Shown piece by piece: positions 1 through 8,632 of a stretch of DNA of 27,377 bases. Where the stretch lies: positions 1-27,377 of the forward strand of contig DATJRE010000172.1 of the NCBI GenBank assembly GCA_035505095.1. The letters are read 5' to 3'. The translations under genes were made by a program, and so were the position numbers. Source of the stretch: JOPF133 sp035505095. Its GTDB lineage: Bacteria > Acidobacteriota > Terriglobia > Bryobacterales > Bryobacteraceae. Below the pieces are notes generated by a model. That model was not told the DNA's origin. It ran no database searches and saw nothing but the letters and a program-made list of their open reading frames with translations. The stretch's first letter is position 1. Every line of letters starts with the position of its first letter.

Positions 1-1463
1 CCATCACCCGCGACGCCACCGGCGAAGAGGTCTACAGCACGCTCTACTCGATTCGCGAATCGCCTATGCAGAAGGGCGTCATCTGGACGGGATCGAACGA
101 CGGCCTGGTGCAGGTGACCCGCGATAACGGCGCCCACTGGGACAATGTCACGCCCAAAGACCTGCCGCCCGGCGGACGCGTGCAGAATATCGAGCCGAGC
201 CCGCACCACGCGGGCACCGCCTACGTAGCTATCTACCGATACCTGCTGGGCGATTTCTCCCCGTATATCTACCGCACCAAGGATTTCGGCAAGAGCTGGA
301 CGCGCCTCACCGATGGGACCAACGGCATCGCCAAGGATGAACCTACCCGCGTGGTGCGGGAAGACCCCGTGCGCGAAGGCCTGCTGTACGCCGGCACCGA
401 GTTCGGACTGTACATCTCCTTCGACGATGGCGCCCACTGGCAGCCGTTCCAAATGAATCTGCCGGTGACGCCGGTGACCGATATTAAAGTGGCCCACAAG
501 GACCTGGTGGTGTCCACGCAGGGGCGCTCGTTCTGGATCCTCGACGACCTCACTCCGGTGGAGCAACTGAACCAGAAAGTGGCTACCGCGGACGCCTGGC
601 TCTATCCGCCGCGCCAGGCCGTGCGGACGCCCGGGCGGGGTTTCGGCGGAGGACTGGGCCGCGGCTCGGGCATCCAATATCCGCCCTCGGGCGCGGCCAT
701 CGATTATTACCTGCACTCGGCGCCCTCGGGCGACATCACGCTGGAAGTGATGGACGGCGCGGGCAAGCTGGTGCGCAAGTTTTCGAGCGCCGGGGCGGGC
801 GCCGCGGAGCGTCCGCAGGCTGCCGATTTCGCCGCCGCTGATGAGGAAGAAGCCGGCGGCGGGGGCGGTGGAGGCGGAGGTGGACGCGGCGGACGCGGCG
901 GCCAGACTCACCTGGATAAGAACGCCGGCCTGCACCGCTTCACCTGGGACCTGCGCTATCCCGGACCGTGGCAGAGCAACTCGCGTCCCGAAGGTCCCAA
1001 CGGCCCCATGGCGGTTCCCGGCAAATACGCCGTGCGCCTGACGGTGGGATCGTGGAGCGCCACCGCGCCGCTGGTGGTGGTGGAAGATCCGCGGGTGACC
1101 AAGGCCGGCGTGACCACCGCCGATTTGCGGGAACAGTTCGAGCACAACATGAAGGTACGCGAACTGGTGAGCGAGGCCAACCGCACGGTGGCCAAGCTGC
1201 GCTCCGAGCAGGCCCGCTTGCGCAGCAGCACCGCCAGCGGGGCCGCGGCCGAGTTAGCCAACCTGAACGACCTGGCCTCGCGGTTGATCACGGCGCCGAT
1301 CCGCTATAGCCAGCCCGGCTTGCAGACCCACATCACCTACCTGTACGGCATGACTAACAGCACCGACCAGAAGATCGGCCGCGACGCCATCGACCGTTAC
1401 GACACCGTGCGGAAGTCGCTGGCGGAGATTGAGGCTGAGCTGAGCAAGGTTACGGCGCAGTAA
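1..1463 (+). CDS. VPS10/sortilin-like beta-propeller (BNR/Asp-box) protein, 3' part
   Basis: The reading frame is open from base 3, so the gene starts upstream of the window; the first internal ATG is at 66. At least three Asp-box (BNR) motifs of the S/T-x-D-x-G-x-x-W type are visible: TRDNGAHW, TKDFGKSW and SFDDGAHW. These mark the end of a sialidase/sortilin-type propeller. They are followed by a glycine-rich linker (about ten Gly in a row, then RGGRGG, near base 855-900), an Ig-like stretch, and a helical tail ending EIEAELSKVTAQ. Large secreted or periplasmic proteins of this build are abundant in Acidobacteria and are often annotated as glycosyl hydrolases, but no enzymatic activity is evident here. 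A hairpin follows the stop codon. Family assignment is good; function is unknown. Confidence 0.85.
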   Translation, partial: ITRDATGEEVYSTLYSIRESPMQKGVIWTGSNDGLVQVTRDNGAHWDNVTPKDLPPGGRVQNIEPSPHHAGTAYVAIYRYLLGDFSPYIYRTKDFGKSWTRLTDGTNGIAKDEPTRVVREDPVREGLLYAGTEFGLYISFDDGAHWQPFQMNLPVTPVTDIKVAHKDLVVSTQGRSFWILDDLTPVEQLNQKVATADAWLYPPRQAVRTPGRGFGGGLGRGSGIQYPPSGAAIDYYLHSAPSGDITLEVMDGAGKLVRKFSSAGAGAAERPQAADFAAADEEEAGGGGGGGGGGRGGRGGQTHLDKNAGLHRFTWDLRYPGPWQSNSRPEGPNGPMAVPGKYAVRLTVGSWSATAPLVVVEDPRVTKAGVTTADLREQFEHNMKVRELVSEANRTVAKLRSEQARLRSSTASGAAAELANLNDLASRLITAPIRYSQPGLQTHITYLYGMTNSTDQKIGRDAIDRYDTVRKSLAEIEAELSKVTAQ

Positions 1464-1472
1464 ACCGAAGAT

Positions 1473-1496
1473 GAGCAGAAGGCTGCTCGGCTTTCC
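1473..1496 (+). terminator. Possible terminator of the VPS10-like gene
   Basis: GAGCAG (1473-1478) and CTGCTC (1483-1488) form a perfect 6-bp stem with a 4-base loop, followed by GGCTTTCC. It lies 10 bases after the stop codon. The T-run is short, so intrinsic termination would be weak. The rest of the gap to 1686 shows no gene. Confidence 0.4.
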
Positions 1497-1686
1497 GACC
1501 ATTGCAGGGAGGACGAACGAAGGCTGTTGAAGGCGCCGCCCGACCATCATCCGTTCGATGGACGGGAGGGCCCGGCTGATTCTGGAGTTCCAGGACAACT
1601 ACGGCAGTCGAGCGTCTTGAGGTTTACTGAAGACCCGCGGCGGGCCGAGCGCCCCGATGCCCGGGGATCGGCCTCCTTTCCGACCT

Positions 1687-1744
1687 CTTAAGAATATAGT
1701 TGATCTGGCCGGGCGAGAGCGGTAGAATGAGCCCAATTCTTAAG
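1687..1744 (+). promoter_or_regulatory. blaI-blaR promoter flanked by inverted repeats (candidate BlaI operators)
   Basis: A sigma70-like promoter is visible: TTGATC (1700-1705), 17 bp, TAGAAT (1723-1728). It is bracketed by an exact 9-bp inverted repeat, CTTAAGAAT (1687-1695) and ATTCTTAAG (1736-1744). The second arm lies about where transcription would start. BlaI/MecI repressors are known to bind dyads at their own promoter, so these are the obvious autoregulatory operator candidates. They do not match the classical Staphylococcus TACA/TGTA dyad, so the assignment is inference. Confidence 0.55.
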
Positions 1745-1766
1745 GTCTTAGTTGAAGGAGAGCCTG

Positions 1767-2162
1767 ATGCCGCGCAAGAAACGGCCGCATCTCACGGAAG
1801 CCGAGCTTCGGCTGATGAAGGTGGTCTGGCAAAAAGGACGTGCGACCGTCGCCGAGGTGGCGGCGGCGCTGCCGAAGGAACTCGATCTCGCATATAACAC
1901 CGTCCTCACCACCTTGCGGATCCTCGAAGGGAAGGGCTATGTCCGGCACTCCCACGCGAAAGATGGCCGTGCCTTCGTGTACCGGCCGGCAGTGGGCCGC
2001 GCCGAGGCCACCCGCGATGCAGTACGTCAGCTCCTGGGACGATTCTTCGGCGATTCGCCGGGGGCGCTGGTGCTGAATCTCCTCGAAGATGAAACCCTTG
2101 GCGAGACGGAGTTGCAGAAAATCCGGGAGCTCTTGCGGAACGGAAAAGGAGAGCGAGCATGA
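1767..2162 (+). CDS. BlaI/MecI/CopY-family transcriptional repressor
   Basis: A 131-residue winged-helix repressor. Residues about 8-75 (LTEAELRLMKVVWQKG..TVAEVAAAL..YNTVLTTLRILEGKGYV) are the typical Penicillinase_R helix-turn-helix and wing; the C-terminal part would be the dimerisation helices. Start chosen at ATG 1767 because GAAGGAG (1754-1760) lies 6 bases upstream; the in-frame TTG at 1752 lies before this ribosome site. The stop overlaps the ATG of the M56 sensor gene by 4 bases (ATGA), so the two are translationally coupled. In this family a signal at the membrane metalloprotease leads to repressor cleavage and derepression. The regulon beyond this operon is unknown; no beta-lactamase gene is nearby. 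Confidence 0.93.
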   Translation: MPRKKRPHLTEAELRLMKVVWQKGRATVAEVAAALPKELDLAYNTVLTTLRILEGKGYVRHSHAKDGRAFVYRPAVGRAEATRDAVRQLLGRFFGDSPGALVLNLLEDETLGETELQKIRELLRNGKGERA

Positions 2163-3985
2163 ACGCCATAACCAGTGTTGCGAATGCGTTACTCAATACT
2201 CTCTGGCAGGCCGTGGTTCTGGCATTCCTGGTCTGGCTGGGAATGAGGCTTTCGCAGCCGCGGCTGAACGCGCCGACCCGGCACATAGTCTGGTGGGTCG
2301 CGTTGGCGGCGATCTTCTTCCTATCGTGCATTCCCCGGAGTGTTCCCTCCACGCCGGCATCGCGGCCGGCGCCCGCATCGGCAGCCGCGCCGGCGCCGGT
2401 CGCCGTGGCGCCCCCGTTGACGCCTCAGGAGGCCGAAGCGGTTGTCACGGTCACCGAATCCCGGCGCGCCGCGTGGCCATTTCTGTGCGCGGCAATCTGG
2501 GCGGCGTTCGGAGCCTGGCGGATGGCGCGGGTCATCCGCGGTTACTGCCGCCTGCGCTCGATGAAACGCCGCGGGACTCTTTGGGACCGTCGGCTTCCGG
2601 GCCTGGCGAGGCCGGTGCGAGTCCTGATCTCATCGGAGGTTTCGTCACCGGTCGCCGCGGGTTTTCTGCACCCGGCGATCCTGCTGCCGGAGAATCTGCG
2701 CGAGGAACTGGCCGCGGCGGAAATGGACTTCATCCTGCTCCACGAGTCGGCCCACCTGGCACGGTATGACGATTGGGAGAATCTGACGACGCAAATGTTG
2801 GGGGCGGTGGCGAGCCTTCACCCGGTGGTTTGGTGGATTCTGCGACGAATCGAGCGGGAACGGGAAATGGCTTGCGACGAATGGGTGGTGGCGCATACGG
2901 GCGCGGCGCGTGGTTATGCCGAGACCTTGTTGCGATTGTCGGAGCGAAGGCTGGCTCCGGAGCATTCGATTCTCGCCTCGGGGATCTTCACGCGCCGTTC
3001 GCGCCTGCGCGCGAGAATCGAGATGCTGCTCCACCGGGGACAGGAGTTCACAGCGGCCGCCGCGCGAATTCCGGTGGGAGTCGCGGCAGTGGCGTTGGCA
3101 GGTTTGGTCATGGCCGCTGCGCTGGCTCCGAATTGGATTGCCTTCGCGCAGCAGCCGGAGTTTGAGGCTGCGTCGGTCAAACATGGCGACCCAAAGTTCA
3201 TTGGGGGCACGTGGCACGGCGGGCCGGGCACTACCGATCCGGGTACTTTTGTCGCGAGGAACACCACGTTAGCCGCGCTTGCCACGCATGCGTATGGCAC
3301 GGAATCCGGATATCAGATGGGGTGTAAGTCGCCCTGGATGGCAAGTGAGCTTTACGACGTGATCGCCAAGGTACCCGCGGGGGCAACCCAACCGCAGTTC
3401 GCGGTAATGCTGCAACGGTTGCTGGACCAACGGTTCGGGCTGGTAGTTCACCGCGAAACACGGCAGTTGCCGGGATACCGGCTGGTGGTGGCGGAGAAAG
3501 GCCCGAAGCTCAAGAAATCCTGGGAAGCCGCGCCCGTTTCTTCGCAGCCCGAGGTTGTAGTCAAGAACGGGATTGCGCGGCTCTCCGACAGTGCCGGTAC
3601 CGGGGAATTACTTACCGTCCACGGGGGCGTGATCGGGGCCGTAATGCGCGGCCGTCATGAGAGCATGGCGGGTCTGGCGCGGCAGTTGATCGCACGGCTC
3701 GGCGCGCCGGTGATGGATGCCACGGGTCTGGAAGGAGAGTATGACTACGATGTGTCTTTTAAACCGGAACCCAGCCCCCGATCCAGTTGCGCGAGCGTGA
3801 TGTTCGTCCCCCCGGCGTCCGGCACGGCACCGCCGCAACAGGCCAGCCCGCCCGATCCGGATGGTCAACCCACACTTCGGACGGCTCTTCAAGAACAGTT
3901 GGGGCTGAAGCTGGAGACTGTCCAATCAGTTCCGGTCGAGGTGTTAGTGCTGGATAAAGCGAACCGCGAACCGACTGCGAATTGA
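2159..3985 (+). CDS. BlaR1-like M56 membrane metallopeptidase fused to a TIGR03435 domain
   Basis: 608 residues. The N-terminal half is an M56 antirepressor: hydrophobic helices near 10-30, 42-60, 108-125 and 213-230, then zinc motif HESAH (195-199) and downstream EREMACDE (about 233-241), the usual M56 third-ligand region. A further membrane helix lies near 305-330. From about residue 333 (FEAASVKHGDP) the extracytoplasmic part is not a penicillin-binding sensor as in BlaR1 but a TIGR03435 domain, a family expanded in Solibacter-type acidobacteria. By analogy, ligand sensing by this domain would trigger cytoplasmic cleavage of the upstream repressor. The ligand is unknown. Coupled to blaI by an ATGA overlap. 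Confidence 0.9.
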   Translation: MNAITSVANALLNTLWQAVVLAFLVWLGMRLSQPRLNAPTRHIVWWVALAAIFFLSCIPRSVPSTPASRPAPASAAAPAPVAVAPPLTPQEAEAVVTVTESRRAAWPFLCAAIWAAFGAWRMARVIRGYCRLRSMKRRGTLWDRRLPGLARPVRVLISSEVSSPVAAGFLHPAILLPENLREELAAAEMDFILLHESAHLARYDDWENLTTQMLGAVASLHPVVWWILRRIEREREMACDEWVVAHTGAARGYAETLLRLSERRLAPEHSILASGIFTRRSRLRARIEMLLHRGQEFTAAAARIPVGVAAVALAGLVMAAALAPNWIAFAQQPEFEAASVKHGDPKFIGGTWHGGPGTTDPGTFVARNTTLAALATHAYGTESGYQMGCKSPWMASELYDVIAKVPAGATQPQFAVMLQRLLDQRFGLVVHRETRQLPGYRLVVAEKGPKLKKSWEAAPVSSQPEVVVKNGIARLSDSAGTGELLTVHGGVIGAVMRGRHESMAGLARQLIARLGAPVMDATGLEGEYDYDVSFKPEPSPRSSCASVMFVPPASGTAPPQQASPPDPDGQPTLRTALQEQLGLKLETVQSVPVEVLVLDKANREPTAN

Positions 3986-4220
3986 CCCGCCGCAGCGCTG
4001 CTCCCAGATGCGGGACACCCTACCTTCGATGTCGAAGGGGTTGGGCACAGATTCCCGGGGGGATAGCCGGGCGCGCCCGGAAGCGGTCGCGAAGAGATCG
4101 AGGCCGGGCTGAGCAAGATTACGACGAAGTCGAACGGAGCAGCCGCGGGCCGGAAGGATCTAAAGCCGGACGCAGGGGCGCCCTCCGGGGTGTCCTCTCG
4201 ACAGGCGCGGCTCCGATTCG
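3986..4220 (+). pseudogene. Degenerate region with a fragment of a VPS10-like gene end
   Basis: No intact gene. At 4094-4129 one frame reads EIEAGLSKITTK, which matches EIEAELSKVTAQ at the very end of the VPS10-like protein at the left edge (1428-1463). My hand alignment of the 36 bases shows 30 identical. There is no stop where the intact gene stops, and upstream similarity is lost. I read this as a rearranged remnant of a paralogue. Confidence 0.4.
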
Positions 4221-4433
4221 ATGGCGCCGCGGATGCGCATCGTCGACCGCGCGACGGGCGAGGAGCGGACCGACTCCGGCCCGATGGACGTCCGCGATTT
4301 CATCCACGCGGGCGACCCGGTGATCGCGATCGCCCTGACGCTGCCGGTTTCCAAACTGCCGGCGGACGCCTACAGGCTCGAAGTGCGGGTCGGCGACACG
4401 ATTCTCCGCACGGCGGATTTCGACGTGAAGTGA
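4221..4433 (+). pseudogene. Remnant of a VWA-related protein C-terminus
   Basis: A 70-residue frame (IVDRATGEERTDSG..DFIHAGDPVIAIALTLPV..LPADAYRLEVRV..) resembles, from memory, the C-terminal beta-rich domain of acidobacterial 'VWFA-related' secreted proteins, which are normally several hundred residues long. The VWA domain and signal peptide are absent and there is no convincing ribosome site before the ATG at 4221. It is most likely a leftover piece rather than an expressed gene. Confidence 0.4.
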
Positions 4434-4603
4434 AAAGGTCCGAGCTACCCCTTATTTGGCCGTCGGGGCCAGCGGTTCAAACTCTGCCTTGCCGTGGCAA
4501 ACGGGCCGGATTCCCGCTCACCCGGTGAGGGGCCGCTCCGGAGAGAACCGGCAGCAAGCCCCGTCGCCCGATGGTTATACCGCGCCGTTCAAATGGAGCC
4601 TTG

Positions 4604-4678
4604 ATGCGCCGATTCCTGCTTCTGCTTCTGCCGCCACTTCTGCCGCCACTGGTGGAGGGCGGCAAATCCACGCTCTAG
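4604..4678 (+). pseudogene. Signal-peptide-like stub (24 codons)
   Basis: ATG 4604 has GGAG five bases upstream (4595-4598) and opens a peptide MRRFLLLLLPPLLPPLVEGG that stops at 4676-4678. It looks like the start of a secreted-protein gene cut short. The remainder of 4434-4828 holds nothing I can recognise. Confidence 0.25.
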
Positions 4679-4828
4679 GTTTGGCCATCCGGGTGCGTCC
4701 AAAGGTAGCCCTTATGAACAACGGTCCGGTGACCGGCGGCTCGGAGAAGGCCTGGCGGACGTGGACCCGCGGTGGCGGAAGCCTAGCTGCTTCACCGCAG
4801 GCAACGGGCGGACGGGGTTCGAGAAGCG

Positions 4829-6661
4829 CTACCGGTGGGCGACGGCGGCGGAATTGGCGGCCTTTCCGCCGAGGAACAGCAGGAAGCGGCCGATCTCAAT
4901 CGGCGGGCCGAGCGGGCTGTACAAGGCGATCTTCTTCCGATTGCCGACGCAATCCAGGCAGAGTACCGCGCACGGGGCGGGGGCCTTGGGATCGGCGAAG
5001 CGCGCGGAGGGGTTTTCCACGCCGGTGTGGACGAAGCGGACCCGCGGCGCGCGCTGGCGCAACAGCACCTCAAACGGGTATTCGAGCTGATTCTCGGAGC
5101 TGTCGATGCCCACCATGGGGCAGCCCGAGCGCGCGGTCCGGTCCACCGCCTGCCAATAAGAGTCCTGGTTGTGCATGGCGCCCAGGTCGGCGAAGTATTG
5201 CGCATCGCGCGAGACCGCGAACACATTGCCGGGGCCGCGCAGGGGGCGCAGCCAGTTCTGCTCGGCCGGCAGACGCGCCAGGCTGAACAGCAGCAGGCCG
5301 ATGACGATGGCCGCTACGCGCGGGCGCAGGCTTCCCAGAAACACGCCGGCCAGCGGCGCGGCCACCACCAGCGGACCCAGCAGGTAGCGCGCATCCCACG
5401 CGTACCAGCGGACATAGAAGCAGAACAGCAGAAAGCCGCACACGATGGAGGCCGCATAGATGAGCCAGCGCGGGTCATGGCGGCGCCACGCCAGCCACAC
5501 GGCGAACCATGCGGCCGCCACTAGCAGCAGCAATTGCCAGCGATTGTTGGCGTTGGCCTCATGGCGGGTATTGACCGGCGGCGCGTAGCGGGCCATGCGC
5601 TCCTTATTTACAGGGTCGTCCGGGTCGATGTGGAGGCGCCGGTGCAGGTCCATCACCAGGCGGTAGACGCCCTGGTTCCAACGCTGGCTGCTCGAACCCA
5701 TCTGGTCGGAGAGATTCAGAAGCAGGTTCGAGACCATCGGTTTCCAGCCCAGCGGGTCGTTACGGAACTTGTAGAGGCCGTTGCCGAACGGGGAATCGAA
5801 TCCCAGGGGCGAGCCGCTCACGGCGAAGTTACGCAGATACAGCGGGCCACTCACCAGCAGGACGCCGGCGGCGGCCCAGACCGGCGCCCAACGCCAGCGG
5901 CGCCAGCGGCCGGCGGCGCGGTCGCAGAGAAACACGCCCGCCAACAGCGGGGGCGCAAACAGGTAGGCGGTGCCTTTGGTGAACACCGCCAGCCCCACCG
6001 AAAGGCCCAGAAACAGCAGGTTGCGACGGATGGCGAAGTACACCATGGCCACCAGCCAGAACGCCGCCAGGCATTCGTTTTTGGCGCTGGAGGCCTGCAG
6101 AATGCCGCTCGGCAGGGTGGCGCAGAAGAGCGCCGCGAAAGCCTGGCTGCGCGAATCCGCGTGCATGGCGGCGGCAATCGCGGTGACGCCCAGGATCGAG
6201 GCGCAGAAGGCGGCCCAACTTACCAGGTTAACCAGGTGGTCCCCGCCCGTCAGCAGGTAAGTGTGGAGCATGAAATATTCGGCCAGGGGCGGGAAGTCGA
6301 TCTGGTTGAGATAGGGCGTGGGGAAGACGCCGACGCTGCCCGATTGCATCCAATAGATTACGCGCGGCAGGTGATAGGCCAGCACATCGTGGCTGTTGGG
6401 AGGGCTGAACCAGGCGGCGACGGCTACCAGCACCACGATCCAGGCGATTCCCACGGCAATCAGGGTTTCGAGAGGGCGAAGGGCGAAGCGGTGGAACGGC
6501 GGCGGGCGCCGGTAGAGGTACAGGGCAACCGCCGCGGCAATCGCCAGCCACGCCAGGGCCGCCGGAACGGGGCGCAGCAGATGGAACGCGCCCAGCGCTT
6601 CGGTAAGCCAGGCCGTCACGGCGCCTGCCATCACGCACCCGCGCAGCAGATAATCCCGCAA
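4829..6661 (-). CDS. Polytopic membrane glycosyltransferase, family 39/PMT-like
   Basis: 610 residues with roughly ten or more hydrophobic segments. The first large periplasmic loop carries SHDVLAYHLPRVIYW and later IDFPPLAEYFMLHTYLL, the acidic D-x-x-x-Y-H-x-P and P-P-x-x-E pattern of ArnT/PMT-type enzymes that move sugars from polyprenyl phosphate. A membrane stretch ends in GLAVFTKGTAYLFAPPLL, also typical. The C-terminal about 120 residues form a soluble domain. The reported start is a TTG at 6661; an in-frame ATG lies 30 bases inside, and neither has a strong ribosome site. The acceptor cannot be told. It stands alone, divergent from the AAA ATPase. Confidence 0.78.
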   Translation of the reverse strand: MRDYLLRGCVMAGAVTAWLTEALGAFHLLRPVPAALAWLAIAAAVALYLYRRPPPFHRFALRPLETLIAVGIAWIVVLVAVAAWFSPPNSHDVLAYHLPRVIYWMQSGSVGVFPTPYLNQIDFPPLAEYFMLHTYLLTGGDHLVNLVSWAAFCASILGVTAIAAAMHADSRSQAFAALFCATLPSGILQASSAKNECLAAFWLVAMVYFAIRRNLLFLGLSVGLAVFTKGTAYLFAPPLLAGVFLCDRAAGRWRRWRWAPVWAAAGVLLVSGPLYLRNFAVSGSPLGFDSPFGNGLYKFRNDPLGWKPMVSNLLLNLSDQMGSSSQRWNQGVYRLVMDLHRRLHIDPDDPVNKERMARYAPPVNTRHEANANNRWQLLLLVAAAWFAVWLAWRRHDPRWLIYAASIVCGFLLFCFYVRWYAWDARYLLGPLVVAAPLAGVFLGSLRPRVAAIVIGLLLFSLARLPAEQNWLRPLRGPGNVFAVSRDAQYFADLGAMHNQDSYWQAVDRTARSGCPMVGIDSSENQLEYPFEVLLRQRAPRVRFVHTGVENPSARFADPKAPAPCAVLCLDCVGNRKKIALYSPLGPPIEIGRFLLFLGGKAANSAAVAHR

Positions 6662-6806
6662 GCCGCATTATCCCAGAGTCGCCAGGGCGGCTGGCGGCGG
6701 GCCGCGGGGCGCCGAACCGCTCCACCCCAGCCTCCGGGTAACGGAACCGGGTTAACCATCGGCTAACTGGAACTCTCCCCGCGTCTGCCGTACCATTCTT
6801 AGCGAG

Positions 6807-8090
6807 ATGGCAGCCCTGCCTGTAACTAAGCCTGCGGCCAGCGTGCGACCGGAAGTCTGGCCCACCATACCGGACCATTTGGAGGACCTCGGCATTCCTC
6901 GCGCTCTGGTGAGCGACCTGATTTTGCGGTATCTGTGGCTGCACGGCACGGCCACGCTGGAGGCCCTGAACCACACCTTGAAGCTCTCCTTCCCGGTGCT
7001 GGAGATCATGTTCCACCAGTTCCGGCAGCAACAATTGCTGGAAGTGAAGGGCATGCTGGGCAACGATTACTCCTTCTCGCTGTCGGCGGCGGGGCGGGCG
7101 ATGGCCGACTTGCGCAGCCAGGTTTCGCTGTACGTAGGTCCGGCGCCGGTTTCCATCCACCAGTACCACGAGGTGGTGAAGGCGCAATCGGCGCACGTGC
7201 GGCTCAGCCGCGATAGCCTGCGGCAGGCTTTCCACGACCTGGTGCTGCCGGACGGCCTGCTGGATCAATTGGGACCGGCGCTGATCGGGCAGCAATCGCT
7301 GTTCCTTTATGGCGGCACGGGCAATGGAAAGACGAGCATTGCCGAGCGCATCCTGCGGATCTATCACGACCACGTGCTGATCCCCTATACCGTGGCGGTG
7401 GATGGGCACATCATCGCAATTTTCGATCCGGTGGTACACCGGGCGGTGCCCTGTGACGACGAAATGCTGGACCCGCGGTGGGTGCTGTGCGAGCGCCCCT
7501 GCCTGACGGTAGGCGGCGAACTTTCGGCGCCCATGTTGGAACTGCGTTTGGACGAGACCACCCGCGTGTTTGTCGCCCCGGTGCAGATGAAGGCCAATAA
7601 CGGCATTCTGGTGATTGACGATTTTGGCCGCCAGATGCTTTCGCCGCGCGACCTGCTGAACCGCTGGATCGTGCCGCTGGACCGCCGGGTGGATTATCTG
7701 ACGCTGGCCTCGGGCATGAAATTCGGCGTGCCGTTCGAGCTGATGGTGGTGTTTTCCACCAACCTGGACCCGCACGACCTGGCGGACGAGGCGTTCCTGC
7801 GGCGCATTCAGAGCAAAGTGTTGCTGGAAGACGTCACCGCCGATATTTTCGACCAGATCTTCGAGCGCATCCTGGTGGCGCAACGGACGCCCGTGGAACC
7901 GGGCTGTGCCGAATACCTGCGTTCGCGCTGTCTGATGGCGGTGCCCAAAGGGCTGCACGCCTGCTATCCCGCCGATATTTTCAAGCTGGTGAAGGCCATC
8001 AGCGAGTACGAAGGCCAGCCGGTCCGGATGACCCGCGCGGCCATCGATCGCGCGGTGTCGCTGTACTTTGCCCGTCCGGGCGGGGAGTGA
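6807..8090 (+). CDS. AAA-family ATPase with N-terminal winged-helix-like region
   Basis: 427 residues. Walker A is GGTGNGKTS (169-177), Walker B ILVIDD (267-272), sensor-1 STN (317-319) and a candidate arginine finger LRRI (331-334). Residues about 33-105 look like a winged-helix module (SDLILRYLWLHGTATLEAL..). There is no signal peptide or membrane helix, so a cytosolic ATPase is expected. No partner enzyme identifies the substrate. The next gene starts 3 bases after the stop, suggesting an operon. The first ATG is used; the upstream sequence gives no clear Shine-Dalgarno and the transcript may have a short leader. Confidence 0.82.
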   Translation: MAALPVTKPAASVRPEVWPTIPDHLEDLGIPRALVSDLILRYLWLHGTATLEALNHTLKLSFPVLEIMFHQFRQQQLLEVKGMLGNDYSFSLSAAGRAMADLRSQVSLYVGPAPVSIHQYHEVVKAQSAHVRLSRDSLRQAFHDLVLPDGLLDQLGPALIGQQSLFLYGGTGNGKTSIAERILRIYHDHVLIPYTVAVDGHIIAIFDPVVHRAVPCDDEMLDPRWVLCERPCLTVGGELSAPMLELRLDETTRVFVAPVQMKANNGILVIDDFGRQMLSPRDLLNRWIVPLDRRVDYLTLASGMKFGVPFELMVVFSTNLDPHDLADEAFLRRIQSKVLLEDVTADIFDQIFERILVAQRTPVEPGCAEYLRSRCLMAVPKGLHACYPADIFKLVKAISEYEGQPVRMTRAAIDRAVSLYFARPGGE

Positions 8091-8093
8091 AGC

Positions 8094-8306
8094 ATGGCGC
8101 CGGACGGCTTTCGCGACTACCTGCGGACTCTGCCCGAGGAGTTGCTGGAGCACGTCAGCGAAGACTACGTGTGGCTGGCGGGCCTGGGCCTTGGCGAAGA
8201 ATCCGCGGCGGAATTCCAGCGGCGCCGGGAGTGCTGCCGGCAGGAATGCCTGCGGCGCGGACGCCCCGGCATTTACCACCTGGCCGAGGGGTCCGTGGCG
8301 GCATAA
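8094..8306 (+). CDS. Small conserved-looking hypothetical protein
   Basis: 70 residues, acidic at the start and Arg/Cys-rich later (RRRECCRQECLRRGRPGIYHLAEG). It begins 3 bases after the AAA ATPase stop with GGGGAG about 6 bases before its ATG, so it is probably co-transcribed and translated. I recognise no domain. The three Cys in CCRQEC could bind a metal or form disulfides, but they do not form a standard zinc motif. Its position suggests it works with the ATPase. Confidence 0.6.
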   Translation: MAPDGFRDYLRTLPEELLEHVSEDYVWLAGLGLGEESAAEFQRRRECCRQECLRRGRPGIYHLAEGSVAA

Positions 8307-8329
8307 ATCTCGCGGGCGGCAGGGGCCGG

Positions 8330-8632
8330 TCAGTGCGTGGAACTGGACACCTGGAGGTCATCCACAACCCGCGCCACGTGGGGAACGCCCCTGGCAAGCG
8401 ATTCGGCCTTGGCCTTTTCGGCTGCCGTATCCACCTGGCCGGAAAGCGTCACCACGCCATTGGTGGAGTTGACGGAGATATCCGGCACCGTGGACAAGCC
8501 GACATCCGAAGCCAGCTTGGACTTCACATCGGCGGTGATCTGCAAGTCGCGAACCTGCTGTTCCGGAGTGGAATTCGTGCGGCAGCCGAAAAGGGCGGCG
8601 GCCAGGAGTAGTAAGGGTAAGAGGGCTTTCAC
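8330..8632 (-). CDS. BON-domain lipoprotein
   Basis: 100 residues. A short signal sequence ends in a lipobox (AAALFGC), so Cys16 is the predicted lipidation site. The rest is one BON domain: DLQITADVKSKLASDVGLS, then DISVNSTNGVVTLSGQVDT and a final helix with VARVVDDLQV. BON proteins are small periplasmic or outer-membrane-attached proteins linked to envelope stress and membrane integrity. Start chosen at GTG 8632, with GAGGA about 8 bases upstream; the longer open frame to 8842 lacks a signal peptide in the right place. It faces the AAA ATPase operon tail to tail. Confidence 0.82.
   Translation of the reverse strand: MKALLPLLLLAAALFGCRTNSTPEQQVRDLQITADVKSKLASDVGLSTVPDISVNSTNGVVTLSGQVDTAAEKAKAESLARGVPHVARVVDDLQVSSSTH

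Noticed and set aside
842..905. GGC/GGA-rich tract as a tandem repeat or possible frameshift site
   Set aside because: The frame stays open across it and it encodes a polyglycine linker, which is common in these acidobacterial secreted proteins.
4456..5286. 276-codon open frame on the plus strand
   Set aside because: Mostly antisense to the glycosyltransferase 3' end; Arg/Gly/Ser-rich composition and no ribosome site.
5534..6766. 410-codon open frame on the plus strand
   Set aside because: Antisense to the glycosyltransferase gene; low-complexity Gln/His/Arg/Gly composition.
6228..8279. 683-codon open frame on the minus strand
   Set aside because: It runs antisense to the AAA ATPase and into the glycosyltransferase in another frame; the product is a His/Gln/Arg-rich string with no domain, typical of a shadow of G+C-rich genes.
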